64,000 bases of DNA from Erysipelotrichaceae bacterium (GTDB lineage Bacteria; Bacillota_I; Bacilli_A; Erysipelotrichales; Erysipelotrichaceae), in NCBI GenBank assembly GCA_015058875.1, contig SVBN01000004.1:1-64000 (forward strand). The letters run 5' to 3'. Positions 1-9,425 of this stretch are shown here, piece after piece. A program made the translations under genes and the position numbers. Each line of letters opens with the position of its first letter. Position 1 is the stretch's first letter. Under the pieces are notes generated by a model. It was not told the origin of the DNA. It searched no databases and worked only from the letters and a program-made list of their open reading frames with translations.

Positions 1-461
1 ACACCGTTTTCTTCCGTGGAAGCGACTGCCTCTGCACGGATCAGGTTCGTTCCTTCAAAGAAGTTGAGTGCGAATCCGCCGGAGAATTTGTGGCATGTGA
101 ATCCGTTGAATGTAACAGTCTGTCTGTTGCCGGACTTCTCATATGTGAATTCCGTTGTATTGAAGCTGCTGTTGCCTTCGGAAACTTCATTCTTGCGGCT
201 CATAGGATCATCGGAATATGTATCCCACTGATAATCCAGTTCTTCACCGGGAGCCAGACCCTTTTCTCTCTGAGGGTTGATCTTTGTACGAACGCCGGTA
301 ACGATCTTGAACTGAGGATGCAGCTTTTCAGCCAGTATTCTCTTTTCACCGTTTGTTTCGTAGCTGAGTTCGAAAATGCAGGGCTGTTCGTTGTCGATTC
401 CGACAACGGCTGTCCATTTCAGTCCGTCTTCACCCTTCCAGGTAATAACTTTGTTTTCCAT
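1..461 (-). CDS. Hypothetical protein, 3' end outside window
   Basis: The reading frame opens with ATG at 461, seven bases after a GAAAGG ribosome binding site, and stays open for 153 codons to the window edge, so the C-terminus is missing. The visible protein starts MENKVITWKGEDGLKW, is hydrophilic and rich in aromatic and Thr/Ser residues, and has no signal peptide or membrane segment; it looks beta-rich. It lies 20 bases after the SLC13-type permease and is probably cotranscribed with it, so a role in handling that permease's substrate is plausible but unproven. I do not recognise the family. Confidence 0.7.
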   Translation of the reverse strand, partial: MENKVITWKGEDGLKWTAVVGIDNEQPCIFELSYETNGEKRILAEKLHPQFKIVTGVRTKINPQREKGLAPGEELDYQWDTYSDDPMSRKNEVSEGNSSFNTTEFTYEKSGNRQTVTFNGFTCHKFSGGFALNFFEGTNLIRAEAVASTEENG

Positions 462-481
462 TTTGTAGTCCTTTCAGTAAA

Positions 482-1780
482 TTACTTGAATGCCGGGAAC
501 ATATAGGATGTCCAAAGGATCATCGTGATGAGCTTGAGAACTGCCGGAATGATGCCCTGTTTCATCAGGGATTTGACGTTGTATCCGCCGGATTCCATAA
601 CCAGCGGCATGATCGGAGTCGCTGTCGGGAAGAACCATGCGATCAGGGATGCATTCTGGATAGCGAGCATCAGACCCTTGGCGCTGCAGTGCAGTACTTC
701 GCAGGTCATGATAGCGATCGGGAAGAAGAGGTTTGCGGTTGCACCGTTGTTCATGAACTGTGTCAGGATGATAACGATGAAGCAGAACATGAAGTACAGA
801 ACGAATGTGCTCGGATGATCACCCAGCATAGCAGCAATCTTTTCGCCGATGAACATACCTGTTCCTGTGTGAACGAGAGCTTCACTCATGACATATGCGC
901 CTACCAGCAGCATCATCAGTGAGATCGGAATTGCATCATGTGATTCTTTGACGGTATTGACGCCTGTGAAGTACATCGCAACTGCACATGCGGTTGTGAT
1001 TTCCCACTGTGCAAGACCTGTCTTGTCAGCTGTAATCAGGAGCGCTGTCATGAGGATGAAGATCACGATTGCCATCTTATCCTGGAACGGAGTCAGTTCA
1101 CGGGAAGCCTTCTTCTGCTTCATGTTGAGACCCTTGATCTCGACCGGCGGCTCATCCGGTGCGAACTTCAGTCCGAAGAATACGAAGTACAGCAGCATGA
1201 TGACACAGATCGGTACACGGGCAATGAACGGATCCCAGACTCCGAATGTATCGCCGAATGTGTATCCTGCACTCTCGAGGAAGCCGTTCAGTCTGACATA
1301 CGCAACTGCGCCGGATCCGAGAGGAATCGATGTCTGGTCGCACAGCATCAGGGCAGCCAGAGGGAACATGACTTTGGAAGGGCTCTTTCCGAACTTCTCG
1401 CAGACTTCAAGAATGAGCGGGTAAACAATCGCGAGACGTGTCAGAGCTGCGCCGAGGATGAGGCCCATGAAGAACAGAATGACCATGAAGATCGCGATGC
1501 ACTTCTCGAAGCTTCCTCCGGAAACCTTATAAAGGACGTTGCCGATGTTTTTGATTAACTTGGTTTTGCTGAAGCCGGCCGCTACCATCATGAGGCCAGG
1601 CATCATTATGATATTCTGATCTGCGAATTTTGCGAGTGCTACCTTCGGTTCCACACATCCCGTCAGAACCAGCAGCAGTACGATGAACATTGCGATACCG
1701 CCGAAGCTGTACTTGGTAAAGCCAAGCATTCCCAGCATGATCAACCATATGATGATGTTGATCATAATTAAGTTTGTCAT
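482..1780 (-). CDS. SLC13/DASS-type anion permease
   Basis: A 432-residue integral membrane protein with about 11-12 hydrophobic segments spread over its length. It has the hairpin-type sequences LCDQTSIPLGSGA and QFMNNGATAN, the latter resembling the substrate/Na+ loop of divalent-anion:Na+ symporters and CitMHS-like carriers. Transport of a carboxylate or other small anion across the cytoplasmic membrane is the likely role; the substrate cannot be read from sequence. An upstream in-frame ATG exists at 1840, but the ATG at 1780 follows AAGGGAGATCT at ideal spacing and is preferred. The gene lies downstream of two LysR regulators and a cre site, and upstream of an unknown gene, suggesting inducible and catabolite-controlled expression. 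Confidence 0.8.
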   Translation of the reverse strand: MTNLIMINIIIWLIMLGMLGFTKYSFGGIAMFIVLLLVLTGCVEPKVALAKFADQNIIMMPGLMMVAAGFSKTKLIKNIGNVLYKVSGGSFEKCIAIFMVILFFMGLILGAALTRLAIVYPLILEVCEKFGKSPSKVMFPLAALMLCDQTSIPLGSGAVAYVRLNGFLESAGYTFGDTFGVWDPFIARVPICVIMLLYFVFFGLKFAPDEPPVEIKGLNMKQKKASRELTPFQDKMAIVIFILMTALLITADKTGLAQWEITTACAVAMYFTGVNTVKESHDAIPISLMMLLVGAYVMSEALVHTGTGMFIGEKIAAMLGDHPSTFVLYFMFCFIVIILTQFMNNGATANLFFPIAIMTCEVLHCSAKGLMLAIQNASLIAWFFPTATPIMPLVMESGGYNVKSLMKQGIIPAVLKLITMILWTSYMFPAFK

Positions 1781-1815
1781 TAGATCTCCCTTCTTGTCCT
1801 GATAATGACATTGCC

Positions 1816-1827
1816 AACATGCATGTT
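1816..1827. promoter_or_regulatory. 12-bp palindrome in permease leader
   Basis: AACATGCATGTT is a perfect inverted repeat, located between the proposed -10 box and the start of the SLC13-type gene. It could bind one of the neighbouring LysR-type regulators or another dimeric repressor; this is inference from position only. Confidence 0.3.
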
Positions 1828-1840
1828 TGTTTGCACACAA

Positions 1841-1868
1841 AACATAGCATCGGCTCCGGAAAACCCAA
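1841..1868 (-). promoter_or_regulatory. Candidate promoter of the SLC13-type permease
   Basis: On the minus strand a TTGGGT -35 (1863-1868) and TATGTT -10 (1841-1846) are 16 bases apart, about 60 bases upstream of the permease start. The match is moderate; it sits just downstream of the cre site. Confidence 0.35.
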
Positions 1869-1890
1869 ATCGCGTTTATTTATCACTCAT

Positions 1891-1904
1891 AGTAAGCGCT
1901 TTCA
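1891..1904. promoter_or_regulatory. cre site (CcpA operator) upstream of permease
   Basis: The minus strand reads TGAAAGCGCTTACT, matching 13 of 14 positions of the catabolite-responsive element consensus TGAAARCGCTTNCA. It is upstream of the proposed -35 box of the permease promoter, a position where CcpA can activate or interfere. The site predicts carbon catabolite control of the permease and its companion gene. Confidence 0.6.
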
Positions 1905-2019
1905 TAATTTTCATCGTTTTTACTGCCGTCCGGCCAGAAATCCGGAAGCTTCCGGTCCCCGGATACGGGACAATTTCCCCAAATCGTTCCAAAGCTTTAC
2001 CGGATTATTTATGAATCAT

Positions 2020-2051
2020 AAAAAAACACCCTGCTGTTTACAGCTGAGTGT
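2020..2051 (-). terminator. Rho-independent terminator of the LysR pair
   Basis: On the minus strand an 11-base stem (ACACTCAGCTG with CAGCAGGGTGT, one wobble and one mismatch) closes a TAAA loop and runs into seven Ts. The stem spans the stop codon of the downstream LysR gene, so the permease needs its own promoter. Confidence 0.7.
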
Positions 2052-2946
2052 CTGCACCTCTGACAAATGTCGAGGGATCCCGTTTGAATTGTTTTGCGAA
2101 TTCCGCAAAGACTTTTGTCAGCGGATTTTCGGAATCCGGCTTCCAGGCAAGTACAATATGATTCTGCACGCTGTTTTCCAGTTCCACGGAGATTGTGCTC
2201 AGCCCCCGGATGCTCTGGCGGAAATGGCGCATGGTATTGTATGCAACACCGACGGCGTTTGTATTCAGGATGATATTGATTTTGGCATTCGGTCCTTCAC
2301 AGAGATATGCCACCTTCGGATCCAGACCGTTTTCACGGCAGATATCATACACACGTTCAATCTTTCCGTCGCTTCCTGCCGCAAATACAAACCGTTCATT
2401 TTCCAGTTCCTTCAGGCTGACCGATTCCATGCCGGAATACTTCGATCCTTCCTTTGTGAGCAGGAACAGACCGGTCTGTCTGGCAAGATGCGCATATTCC
2501 ATGCCTGCGGCCATTGATTCCGGTACGGCAAACATGTCCATGTCCGTCATCATAAGATCATCCAGCAGGGATTTTTCATCATACAGCTCAACCCGGATAT
2601 CCGGATACTGATTCTGAAATTCGGTAAGCATGAAGTAAAGCGTATCGTTTTCGATCAGCACGCCGATTTTAATCACGCCGCTTTCCGTATTGGACAGCTT
2701 CAGGCGCTCCACAGTATTCTGATTCCATTTTCTGAGACGATGCGACCATTCCAGGAAATACTTCCCGTTCTCATTGAGATGAAGACGTTTGCCGTTCCTG
2801 TCAAACAGAGTGCATCCGACATCCTTTTCCAGCCGGGACAGTCCTGCACTGACGGCAGACTGGGACATATTCAGAAGATCGGCTGTTTCTGAGAGATTCT
2901 CCGTTTCCGCAAGTGCTGCGAATACATCCAGAAATTCAAGTTCCAT
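2038..2946 (-). CDS. LysR-family transcriptional regulator
   Basis: A 302-residue regulator of the usual LysR length. Residues 1-60 form the winged helix-turn-helix (SETADLLNMSQSAVSAGLSRLE, here split as SETADLLNMSQ and SAVSAGLSRLE), followed by a linker helix and a periplasmic-binding-protein-like effector domain (about 90-295). The start at 2946 lies six bases after the stop of a second LysR gene, so the two are cotranscribed. Its position ahead of the SLC13-type permease suggests it senses that permease's substrate or a product. A terminator overlaps its stop codon. Confidence 0.85.
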   Translation of the reverse strand: MELEFLDVFAALAETENLSETADLLNMSQSAVSAGLSRLEKDVGCTLFDRNGKRLHLNENGKYFLEWSHRLRKWNQNTVERLKLSNTESGVIKIGVLIENDTLYFMLTEFQNQYPDIRVELYDEKSLLDDLMMTDMDMFAVPESMAAGMEYAHLARQTGLFLLTKEGSKYSGMESVSLKELENERFVFAAGSDGKIERVYDICRENGLDPKVAYLCEGPNAKINIILNTNAVGVAYNTMRHFRQSIRGLSTISVELENSVQNHIVLAWKPDSENPLTKVFAEFAKQFKRDPSTFVRGADTQL

Positions 2947-2952
2947 ACCGCA

Positions 2953-3816
2953 TCAGATCCTTTCCTGTATAAAGCGGGCGAATTCCCGTTCCGCTTCCGA
3001 TATTCTGTCATCTTTGTATGCCAGACAGACCAGCTTTCCGTTCAGCGCCTCATGCATCGGAATCACGGCAAGCTCCTTTACATGTCTGGCAAAGGACAGT
3101 TCATTATTGAACGCCAGACCGATCCATTCTCCCCTGCGGATCGCCGCATATTTTGTATATTTGGAATCCACCGTCAGGGTGACTCTCGGTATAACGCCGC
3201 TGATTACGCACTGGACATAGGAAGGTTCATATCCGGTCTTGCTGTCGGTACGCTGAAATACGAATTCCTCATTTCTGATTTCCGAGAAATGAATCTGTTC
3301 CTTTCGGGAAAGCGGATGTGATTTGTTCATGATCACATAGATCATATTCTGTACGTCCACCGGTATATATGTCTCGTTGCTTACAAACTGCCTCAGCTTC
3401 AGTGTCAGTCCGAAGCCTTCATCTGTTCCGATGTCCGTATCGGAGTAATCTCTCAGGATAAAACTCACATCCGGATGTTCCTGCAGATATTCATCCATCA
3501 GAGCATAGATCTTATCACTGGTTGCCCTGAGCTTCAGGACGATTTCCCGCCTGCACGGATTTCCGCGGGACAGACTGTTTTTTACATGATAATAATCCTG
3601 CATGATGCCGGACACATGATCATACAGCACCCTGCCCTGTTCATTCAGAATCAGAGACTTGTTTTTCCGGCTGAACAGCGGACATCCGACTTCATCTTCC
3701 AGACGCTTTAAAGCACTGCTTACCGCAGGCTGGGTCATCTCATACTCTTCAGCTACACGGGTAATGCTCTGATAATCCACAATCTTCAGAAATATATCCA
3801 ATGTCTTTGTGTCCAT
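2953..3816 (-). CDS. LysR-family transcriptional regulator, tandem copy
   Basis: A 287-residue LysR protein. The N-terminal helix-turn-helix contains YEMTQPAVSSALKRLE (about residues 25-40) and the remainder resembles the two-lobed effector domain. Start chosen at 3816 because GGGAGGGTTCC precedes the ATG. It is the first gene of a two-gene LysR unit; the two proteins are clearly diverged in the effector domain (related only in the DNA-binding part), so they probably see different ligands. The 229 bases upstream (3817-4045) hold only a possible terminator for the MATE gene and no ORF. Confidence 0.85.
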   Translation of the reverse strand: MDTKTLDIFLKIVDYQSITRVAEEYEMTQPAVSSALKRLEDEVGCPLFSRKNKSLILNEQGRVLYDHVSGIMQDYYHVKNSLSRGNPCRREIVLKLRATSDKIYALMDEYLQEHPDVSFILRDYSDTDIGTDEGFGLTLKLRQFVSNETYIPVDVQNMIYVIMNKSHPLSRKEQIHFSEIRNEEFVFQRTDSKTGYEPSYVQCVISGVIPRVTLTVDSKYTKYAAIRRGEWIGLAFNNELSFARHVKELAVIPMHEALNGKLVCLAYKDDRISEAEREFARFIQERI

Positions 3817-3995
3817 GGAACCCTCCCGGTATTTATTTTCACTATTTTCTCATGATTTGTCATCCGGGAAAAGAATGTCTGACATGCTGAATTCAGATCA
3901 TGCCTGTATTCATCGGCTGTATGGTACAAAATTACAGGGGATATATCCCTGACTGCCGGATATCAGAAGTCTCCTTTTCCCAGGCTTCAAACACA

Positions 3996-4030
3996 GAAAA
4001 TCCCCCGGTGCTTTCTGATCCTGCCGGGAG
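3996..4030 (-). terminator. Possible terminator of the MATE gene at 4046
   Basis: Minus-strand TCCCGG pairs with CCGGGGGA across an 18-base loop and is followed by TTTTCTG. The stem is short and bulged and the U-tract is weak, so this is tentative. Confidence 0.35.
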
Positions 4031-4045
4031 ATGATGCTCTGATAT

Positions 4046-5521
4046 TTATACTTTTATCTTTTTCCAGGTGCCCCTGCCGTAGAAGTACATGACAAGCGCG
4101 GTTCTGACCACCTGATCCAGGGCAATCGCAGCCCATGCACCGATCAGTCCCCATTTCAGAACGGAAATAAACAGTTCACCGGCAAGCGGTCTCAGGATCA
4201 ATACACAGACCAGCGTGATCACGGCAGTTGCCTTTGTTGCACCGGCGCCGCGCAGGGAACCGGAGAGAATGAACTGCGGCGTCTGTACCGGCTGGAGCAC
4301 GCCGAGGATGATCATCACCGGAATGGATGCCTGGATGACTGCCGGCGTATCGCTGTAGAAGCCGACGATTGTTGTTCCGAACAGACCGAACAGAAGACCG
4401 AGGAAAATCGAAATCACAAGGCCCAGGTAGGTACATCTTCTGGAATAATGCTCAGCCATATCGGTGCGCATCTTTCCTAGGCTCTGTCCGACCAGCGTTG
4501 TGGAAGATACCGCCATTGCCTGTCCCAGCATGAAGGATAGCGACTGGATATTCATGCAGATCTGATGGGTGGCATATCCGGGCTGGCCCAGGGTTGCGAC
4601 CTGGCGGGAGAACAGAATGATACCGACACGCAGGATGAACTGTTCAATCAGGGAAGGAATACCCACCTTGATAATTCTCCCGATTGTCCCGAAGTCCACT
4701 CTGAAGCCGTGCAGGAAATCCGTCAGCTTTGCATTGAAATAGTATTTACCGGTTCCGGCGGAAACCACCGCCATAACCAGAGCGACCGCCTGCCCGATGA
4801 CAGTTGCCAGGGATGCGCCGGCGACACCGAGTGCCGGGAAGCCGAAGTGACCGTTGATCAGCAGATAGTTCAGACAGATATTGATCAGATTGGCAGTTAC
4901 GTTATATACCATCGGCAGCTGGGAGTTTCCGGTACCGCGGAACGCTGCGGTATACGTAGCCGCAATGCCCATCGTCATGAAGCCGGCCATCTGAATCCGC
5001 AGATATGTCGTTGACATATGGACAATCTCTTCCGAGAGACTTCCGTTTGCCATGAACCGCACCAGCGGTTCCGCAAAGACATAGCCCATGATCGAACCGA
5101 AGATGCATACCATCAGTGACATGACCAGTCCCTGCATCAGAGTATTGTTCGCCTTTTCATGCTGTTCGGCACCGCGGTCTCTGGCAATTGCGGCAGTCAC
5201 ACCGACATTCAGGGCGATGATCATGGAGACAAAGATAAACTTCGGCTGATTTGCCAGACTGACGGCGGAAATCGCGTCATCTCCGTTCGGCATGGAACCG
5301 ACCATGATCATATCGGCCATGGAAACAAGACTGGTCAGAAGAAGTTCGATCAGTGAAGGCCAGGCAATCCGCATGATGTCCGCATATAACACAGAACTCT
5401 TACAGCCTTCCGGAAGCTTTCTTCTTTCCTTTGCGCTTTTCAGCTGTTCTTTTTCAATATCTTCTTCCGTACCCCAGGGTATTTCATCAAGATAAGTTTT
5501 TACCATCTTCTTTTCAGCCAT
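4046..5521 (-). CDS. MATE-family multidrug/metabolite exporter
   Basis: A 491-residue membrane protein with a 45-residue hydrophilic N-terminus and about 12 hydrophobic segments in two related halves, the MATE fold (for example WPSLIELLLTSLVSMADMIM at the first helix and VGIPSLIEQFILRVGIILFS at the start of the second half). MATE proteins export cationic drugs or metabolites using Na+ or H+ gradients. The ATG at 5521 follows AAAGGGGGATCACA and is preferred to the ATG ten codons upstream. It lies after a second MATE gene but a terminator separates them. Substrate unknown. Confidence 0.85.
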   Translation of the reverse strand: MAEKKMVKTYLDEIPWGTEEDIEKEQLKSAKERRKLPEGCKSSVLYADIMRIAWPSLIELLLTSLVSMADMIMVGSMPNGDDAISAVSLANQPKFIFVSMIIALNVGVTAAIARDRGAEQHEKANNTLMQGLVMSLMVCIFGSIMGYVFAEPLVRFMANGSLSEEIVHMSTTYLRIQMAGFMTMGIAATYTAAFRGTGNSQLPMVYNVTANLINICLNYLLINGHFGFPALGVAGASLATVIGQAVALVMAVVSAGTGKYYFNAKLTDFLHGFRVDFGTIGRIIKVGIPSLIEQFILRVGIILFSRQVATLGQPGYATHQICMNIQSLSFMLGQAMAVSSTTLVGQSLGKMRTDMAEHYSRRCTYLGLVISIFLGLLFGLFGTTIVGFYSDTPAVIQASIPVMIILGVLQPVQTPQFILSGSLRGAGATKATAVITLVCVLILRPLAGELFISVLKWGLIGAWAAIALDQVVRTALVMYFYGRGTWKKIKV

Positions 5522-5540
5522 TGTGATCCCCCTTTCCGTA

Positions 5541-5572
5541 AAGAAAAACACGGAATACTGTTACCCGTGTTT
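5541..5572 (-). terminator. Terminator between two MATE genes
   Basis: Minus-strand AAACACGG and CCGTGTTT form an 8-base stem with an 11-base loop, followed by TTC after the stem's own Ts. It should end transcription of the upstream MATE gene (5604-6983). Confidence 0.6.
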
Positions 5573-5603
5573 ATTGTATATGACAGGCAGTTGACTGTGG
5601 CAA

Positions 5604-6983
5604 CTATTTTGCTCTGCTTTCCGGAATTTCATCCTCCGGCAGATTCCGGAAAAAGGAAATCAGGTAGGGAATCGTAATGGCAGACGAAACCACATCCGAT
5701 ACCGCTCTTGAGATTTCCACGCCGAACAGTCCGAACATCCGGTTCAATATCAGAAGCACCGGAATCAGAACCACGCCGGAACGGAGTGCCGCCAGCCATA
5801 AAGCGGTCCCGGATTTGCCGATCGACTGAAACAGCATGTTTCCGTACAGCGTCACCGGCATCAGGAACAATGTCACCGACTGCCAATGCAGTGCAACCGT
5901 ACCGATCGTGATCACTTCCGGATCATCCCGGAAGAACGTGATGAAGGGCTCCGCATTCAGGAAAGCAAATGCCCCCAATATCATCATCAGAACCATGCCC
6001 AGACGGAAAGCAAACCAGAAGCCGTCGCGTACGCGGCTGTAGATCTTTGCGCCGTAGTTGAACGCACTGACCGGCTGGAATCCCTGCCCGATTCCGGTCG
6101 CAACACAGAACAGGAAGTTGATGATCTTGTTTACGATCGACATTGCCGCAACTGCCGCATCCCCATACGGGCCTGCCGTCGCATTCAGTACAATCGTCGA
6201 AACCGAGTTCAGTCCCTGTCTTGCAAGGGAAGGACTGCCGACCGTCAGGATATCCCTGAGCACCGCAAACTGCTTCGTAATATATTTCGGAGAGATCTTT
6301 GACTGTGTCTGTCCTCTCAGATACGGCATGATCAGAATGCATGCGCCGACATACTGGGAAATACACGTCGCAAGACCTGCTCCGCCGATACCCATATGCA
6401 GCACAGATACCATCAGGAAGTCCAGAAAGATATTCAAAATCCCTCCGGAAGTGAGACCGATCATGGCAAAGAACGCTTTTCCTTCATACCTCAGAATATT
6501 GTTCATAACGCAGGATGTGGTCATGGCCGGCCCGGCAATCAGAATCCAGAACGCATAGTCTTTCGCAAAGGGAAGAATGGTCTCCGTTGATCCCATCATC
6601 CTCAGCATGCCTTCCATAAACAGCATGCCCCCGCTCAGGATCAGCAGTCCGACAAGCAGCGCCCCGAAGAAACTGGTCGAAGCATATTCCCTGGCGCTGC
6701 CGACATCATGTGCCCCGAGCTTCCGGGAGATATTCGATCCGGCTCCATGCCCGAACATGAACCCGAATGCCTGCAGGATGGCGGAAAGGCCGAATACAAC
6801 ACCGGTGGCACCGGATGCACTTGTTCCGACCGTCCCGACAAAGTAGGTATCGGCCATGTTGTATATGTTTGTGACAAGCATGGAAATAATCGTCGGTATT
6901 CCCAGCTGAAGAATCAGATTCGGAATCGGTGTTTCCGTCATCTTTTTGTATTGTTCATCATTTGTCTGTACGATTCGCGGCAT
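5604..6983 (-). CDS. MATE-family efflux transporter
   Basis: A 459-residue MATE exporter starting MPRIVQTNDEQYKKM, with the typical first-helix sequence NLILQLGIPTIISMLVTNIY and the NMADTYFVG element that follows. About 12 hydrophobic segments are visible. The start at 6983 is chosen over an ATG five codons upstream because GAGGAA lies seven bases before it. Sequence similarity to the neighbouring MATE protein is limited, so this is an old rather than recent duplication. The upstream region shared with the divergent GH1 gene contains two inverted repeats that could be operators. Confidence 0.85.
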   Translation of the reverse strand: MPRIVQTNDEQYKKMTETPIPNLILQLGIPTIISMLVTNIYNMADTYFVGTVGTSASGATGVVFGLSAILQAFGFMFGHGAGSNISRKLGAHDVGSAREYASTSFFGALLVGLLILSGGMLFMEGMLRMMGSTETILPFAKDYAFWILIAGPAMTTSCVMNNILRYEGKAFFAMIGLTSGGILNIFLDFLMVSVLHMGIGGAGLATCISQYVGACILIMPYLRGQTQSKISPKYITKQFAVLRDILTVGSPSLARQGLNSVSTIVLNATAGPYGDAAVAAMSIVNKIINFLFCVATGIGQGFQPVSAFNYGAKIYSRVRDGFWFAFRLGMVLMMILGAFAFLNAEPFITFFRDDPEVITIGTVALHWQSVTLFLMPVTLYGNMLFQSIGKSGTALWLAALRSGVVLIPVLLILNRMFGLFGVEISRAVSDVVSSAITIPYLISFFRNLPEDEIPESRAK

Positions 6984-7011
6984 AGTTGCATTCCTCAATA
7001 TAAGGTTACAT

Positions 7012-7078
7012 GAACAGGTCCTGTTCTCAACTTACCATTTCACGGCAGAAATAACAGTAATTCTGCACAGGAGCCTGT
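7012..7078. promoter_or_regulatory. Palindromes in MATE/GH1 divergent promoter region
   Basis: GAACAGGTCCTGTTC (7012-7026) is a perfect 7+1+7 inverted repeat, and ACAGGAGCCTGT (7067-7078) repeats the ACAGG/CCTGT core with a two-base centre. Between them GCAGAA and TTCTGC also form an inverted pair. The repeated core between divergently transcribed genes suggests binding of a dimeric regulator, not a terminator, as no U-tract follows. Confidence 0.4.
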
Positions 7079-7133
7079 CCCGCTCTTCCTTTCGTTTGTC
7101 ATCCTGTTATAAAATGACTTCAGAAAGCAATAA

Positions 7134-8621
<1,488 letters not shown>

Positions 8622-8637
8622 ACAGCTCTGAATTGAA

Positions 8638-8678
8638 AGAAGCACCCTGTTCCGGAAACGGCAGGATGCTTCTTTTTT
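8638..8678 (+). terminator. Terminator after GH1 gene
   Basis: AGAAGCACCCTGTTCCG and CGGCAGGATGCTTCT pair around a GAAA tetraloop, followed by six Ts. The hairpin also faces the convergent rhodanese gene and may serve both strands. Confidence 0.85.
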
Positions 8679-8707
8679 GATGCTGTTTTTTATTACAGAG
8701 ACAAAAC

Positions 8708-9406
8708 TCAGTTAACTCTGGTAAGTCCTTCGAAGGAATATGTTGCTTCGAGGCCGATTTCTGCTGTGTCAACTGTGATATCCGCATACTTCGGATCTGT
8801 GAAGTTGCCCATGCCTGTGATGTTGTATACCTTGGACATATCATATCCCTTGGCTTTCAGAATGTTCATCATCTGAGCAACACGTCCGCCGGACTGGCAC
8901 ATCAGGAAGAGTGTCTTATCCTTCGGGAAGAATACTTCCAGAAGTTCATCACTTTCTTCATAAGTCGCAACAGGATCCGTTACGTCACCGCTGTAAAGCT
9001 GTGTGATTCCTTCTCCGCCTTCCTTGCTGTAAATCAGAGCAAAGTAAGGAATGCATTCGAAGTTTCTGAAATGCTTCTTCGCATAATCGCCGAAGTCACG
9101 CAGATCGATATAGTAAACATCGTCACGGTTCAGATAGTCGAGCAGGTTTTCATTGTTGATGGCGGCGCATCCCGGAAGGAATGTGTCTTCTGTGCAGTCA
9201 ACAGGATCGGATTTTTCATCCGGCTTGTACTGCTTTGTTGTGTCACGGGGTGCAGGCAGTTCTGCCTGTACAGCTGTTTCGACGGGTGCTGCTTCTTCAC
9301 AGACCGGGCATTCGGGGCAGGCTGTAGCTGCGGGTGCAGGTTCAGCTGCTGAGGAGCATCCTGCCAGCATCAGCATGGCAAGAGCCGCTGTCATAAACTT
9401 TTTCAT
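8708..9406 (-). CDS. Rhodanese-domain lipoprotein, catalytic Cys intact
   Basis: A 232-residue protein with a lipoprotein signal (MLMLAGC, lipidated Cys17) and a Cys-rich stretch CPECPVC at 30-36, then a rhodanese domain (about 80-210). Asp101 and Arg103 lie in YYIDLRDF, and the loop CQSGGRV places the catalytic Cys at 170. Rhodanese domains carry sulfane sulfur or act on thiol or phosphate-like anions; here the domain would face outside the membrane. It follows the FMN-binding lipoprotein by 19 bases, in one operon, and has a paralogue at 11745 that lost the Cys. An AGGAGGAA ribosome site precedes the ATG. Confidence 0.85.
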   Translation of the reverse strand: MKKFMTAALAMLMLAGCSSAAEPAPAATACPECPVCEEAAPVETAVQAELPAPRDTTKQYKPDEKSDPVDCTEDTFLPGCAAINNENLLDYLNRDDVYYIDLRDFGDYAKKHFRNFECIPYFALIYSKEGGEGITQLYSGDVTDPVATYEESDELLEVFFPKDKTLFLMCQSGGRVAQMMNILKAKGYDMSKVYNITGMGNFTDPKYADITVDTAEIGLEATYSFEGLTRVN

Positions 9407-9425
9407 TTCTTTCCTCCTTGTTTAC

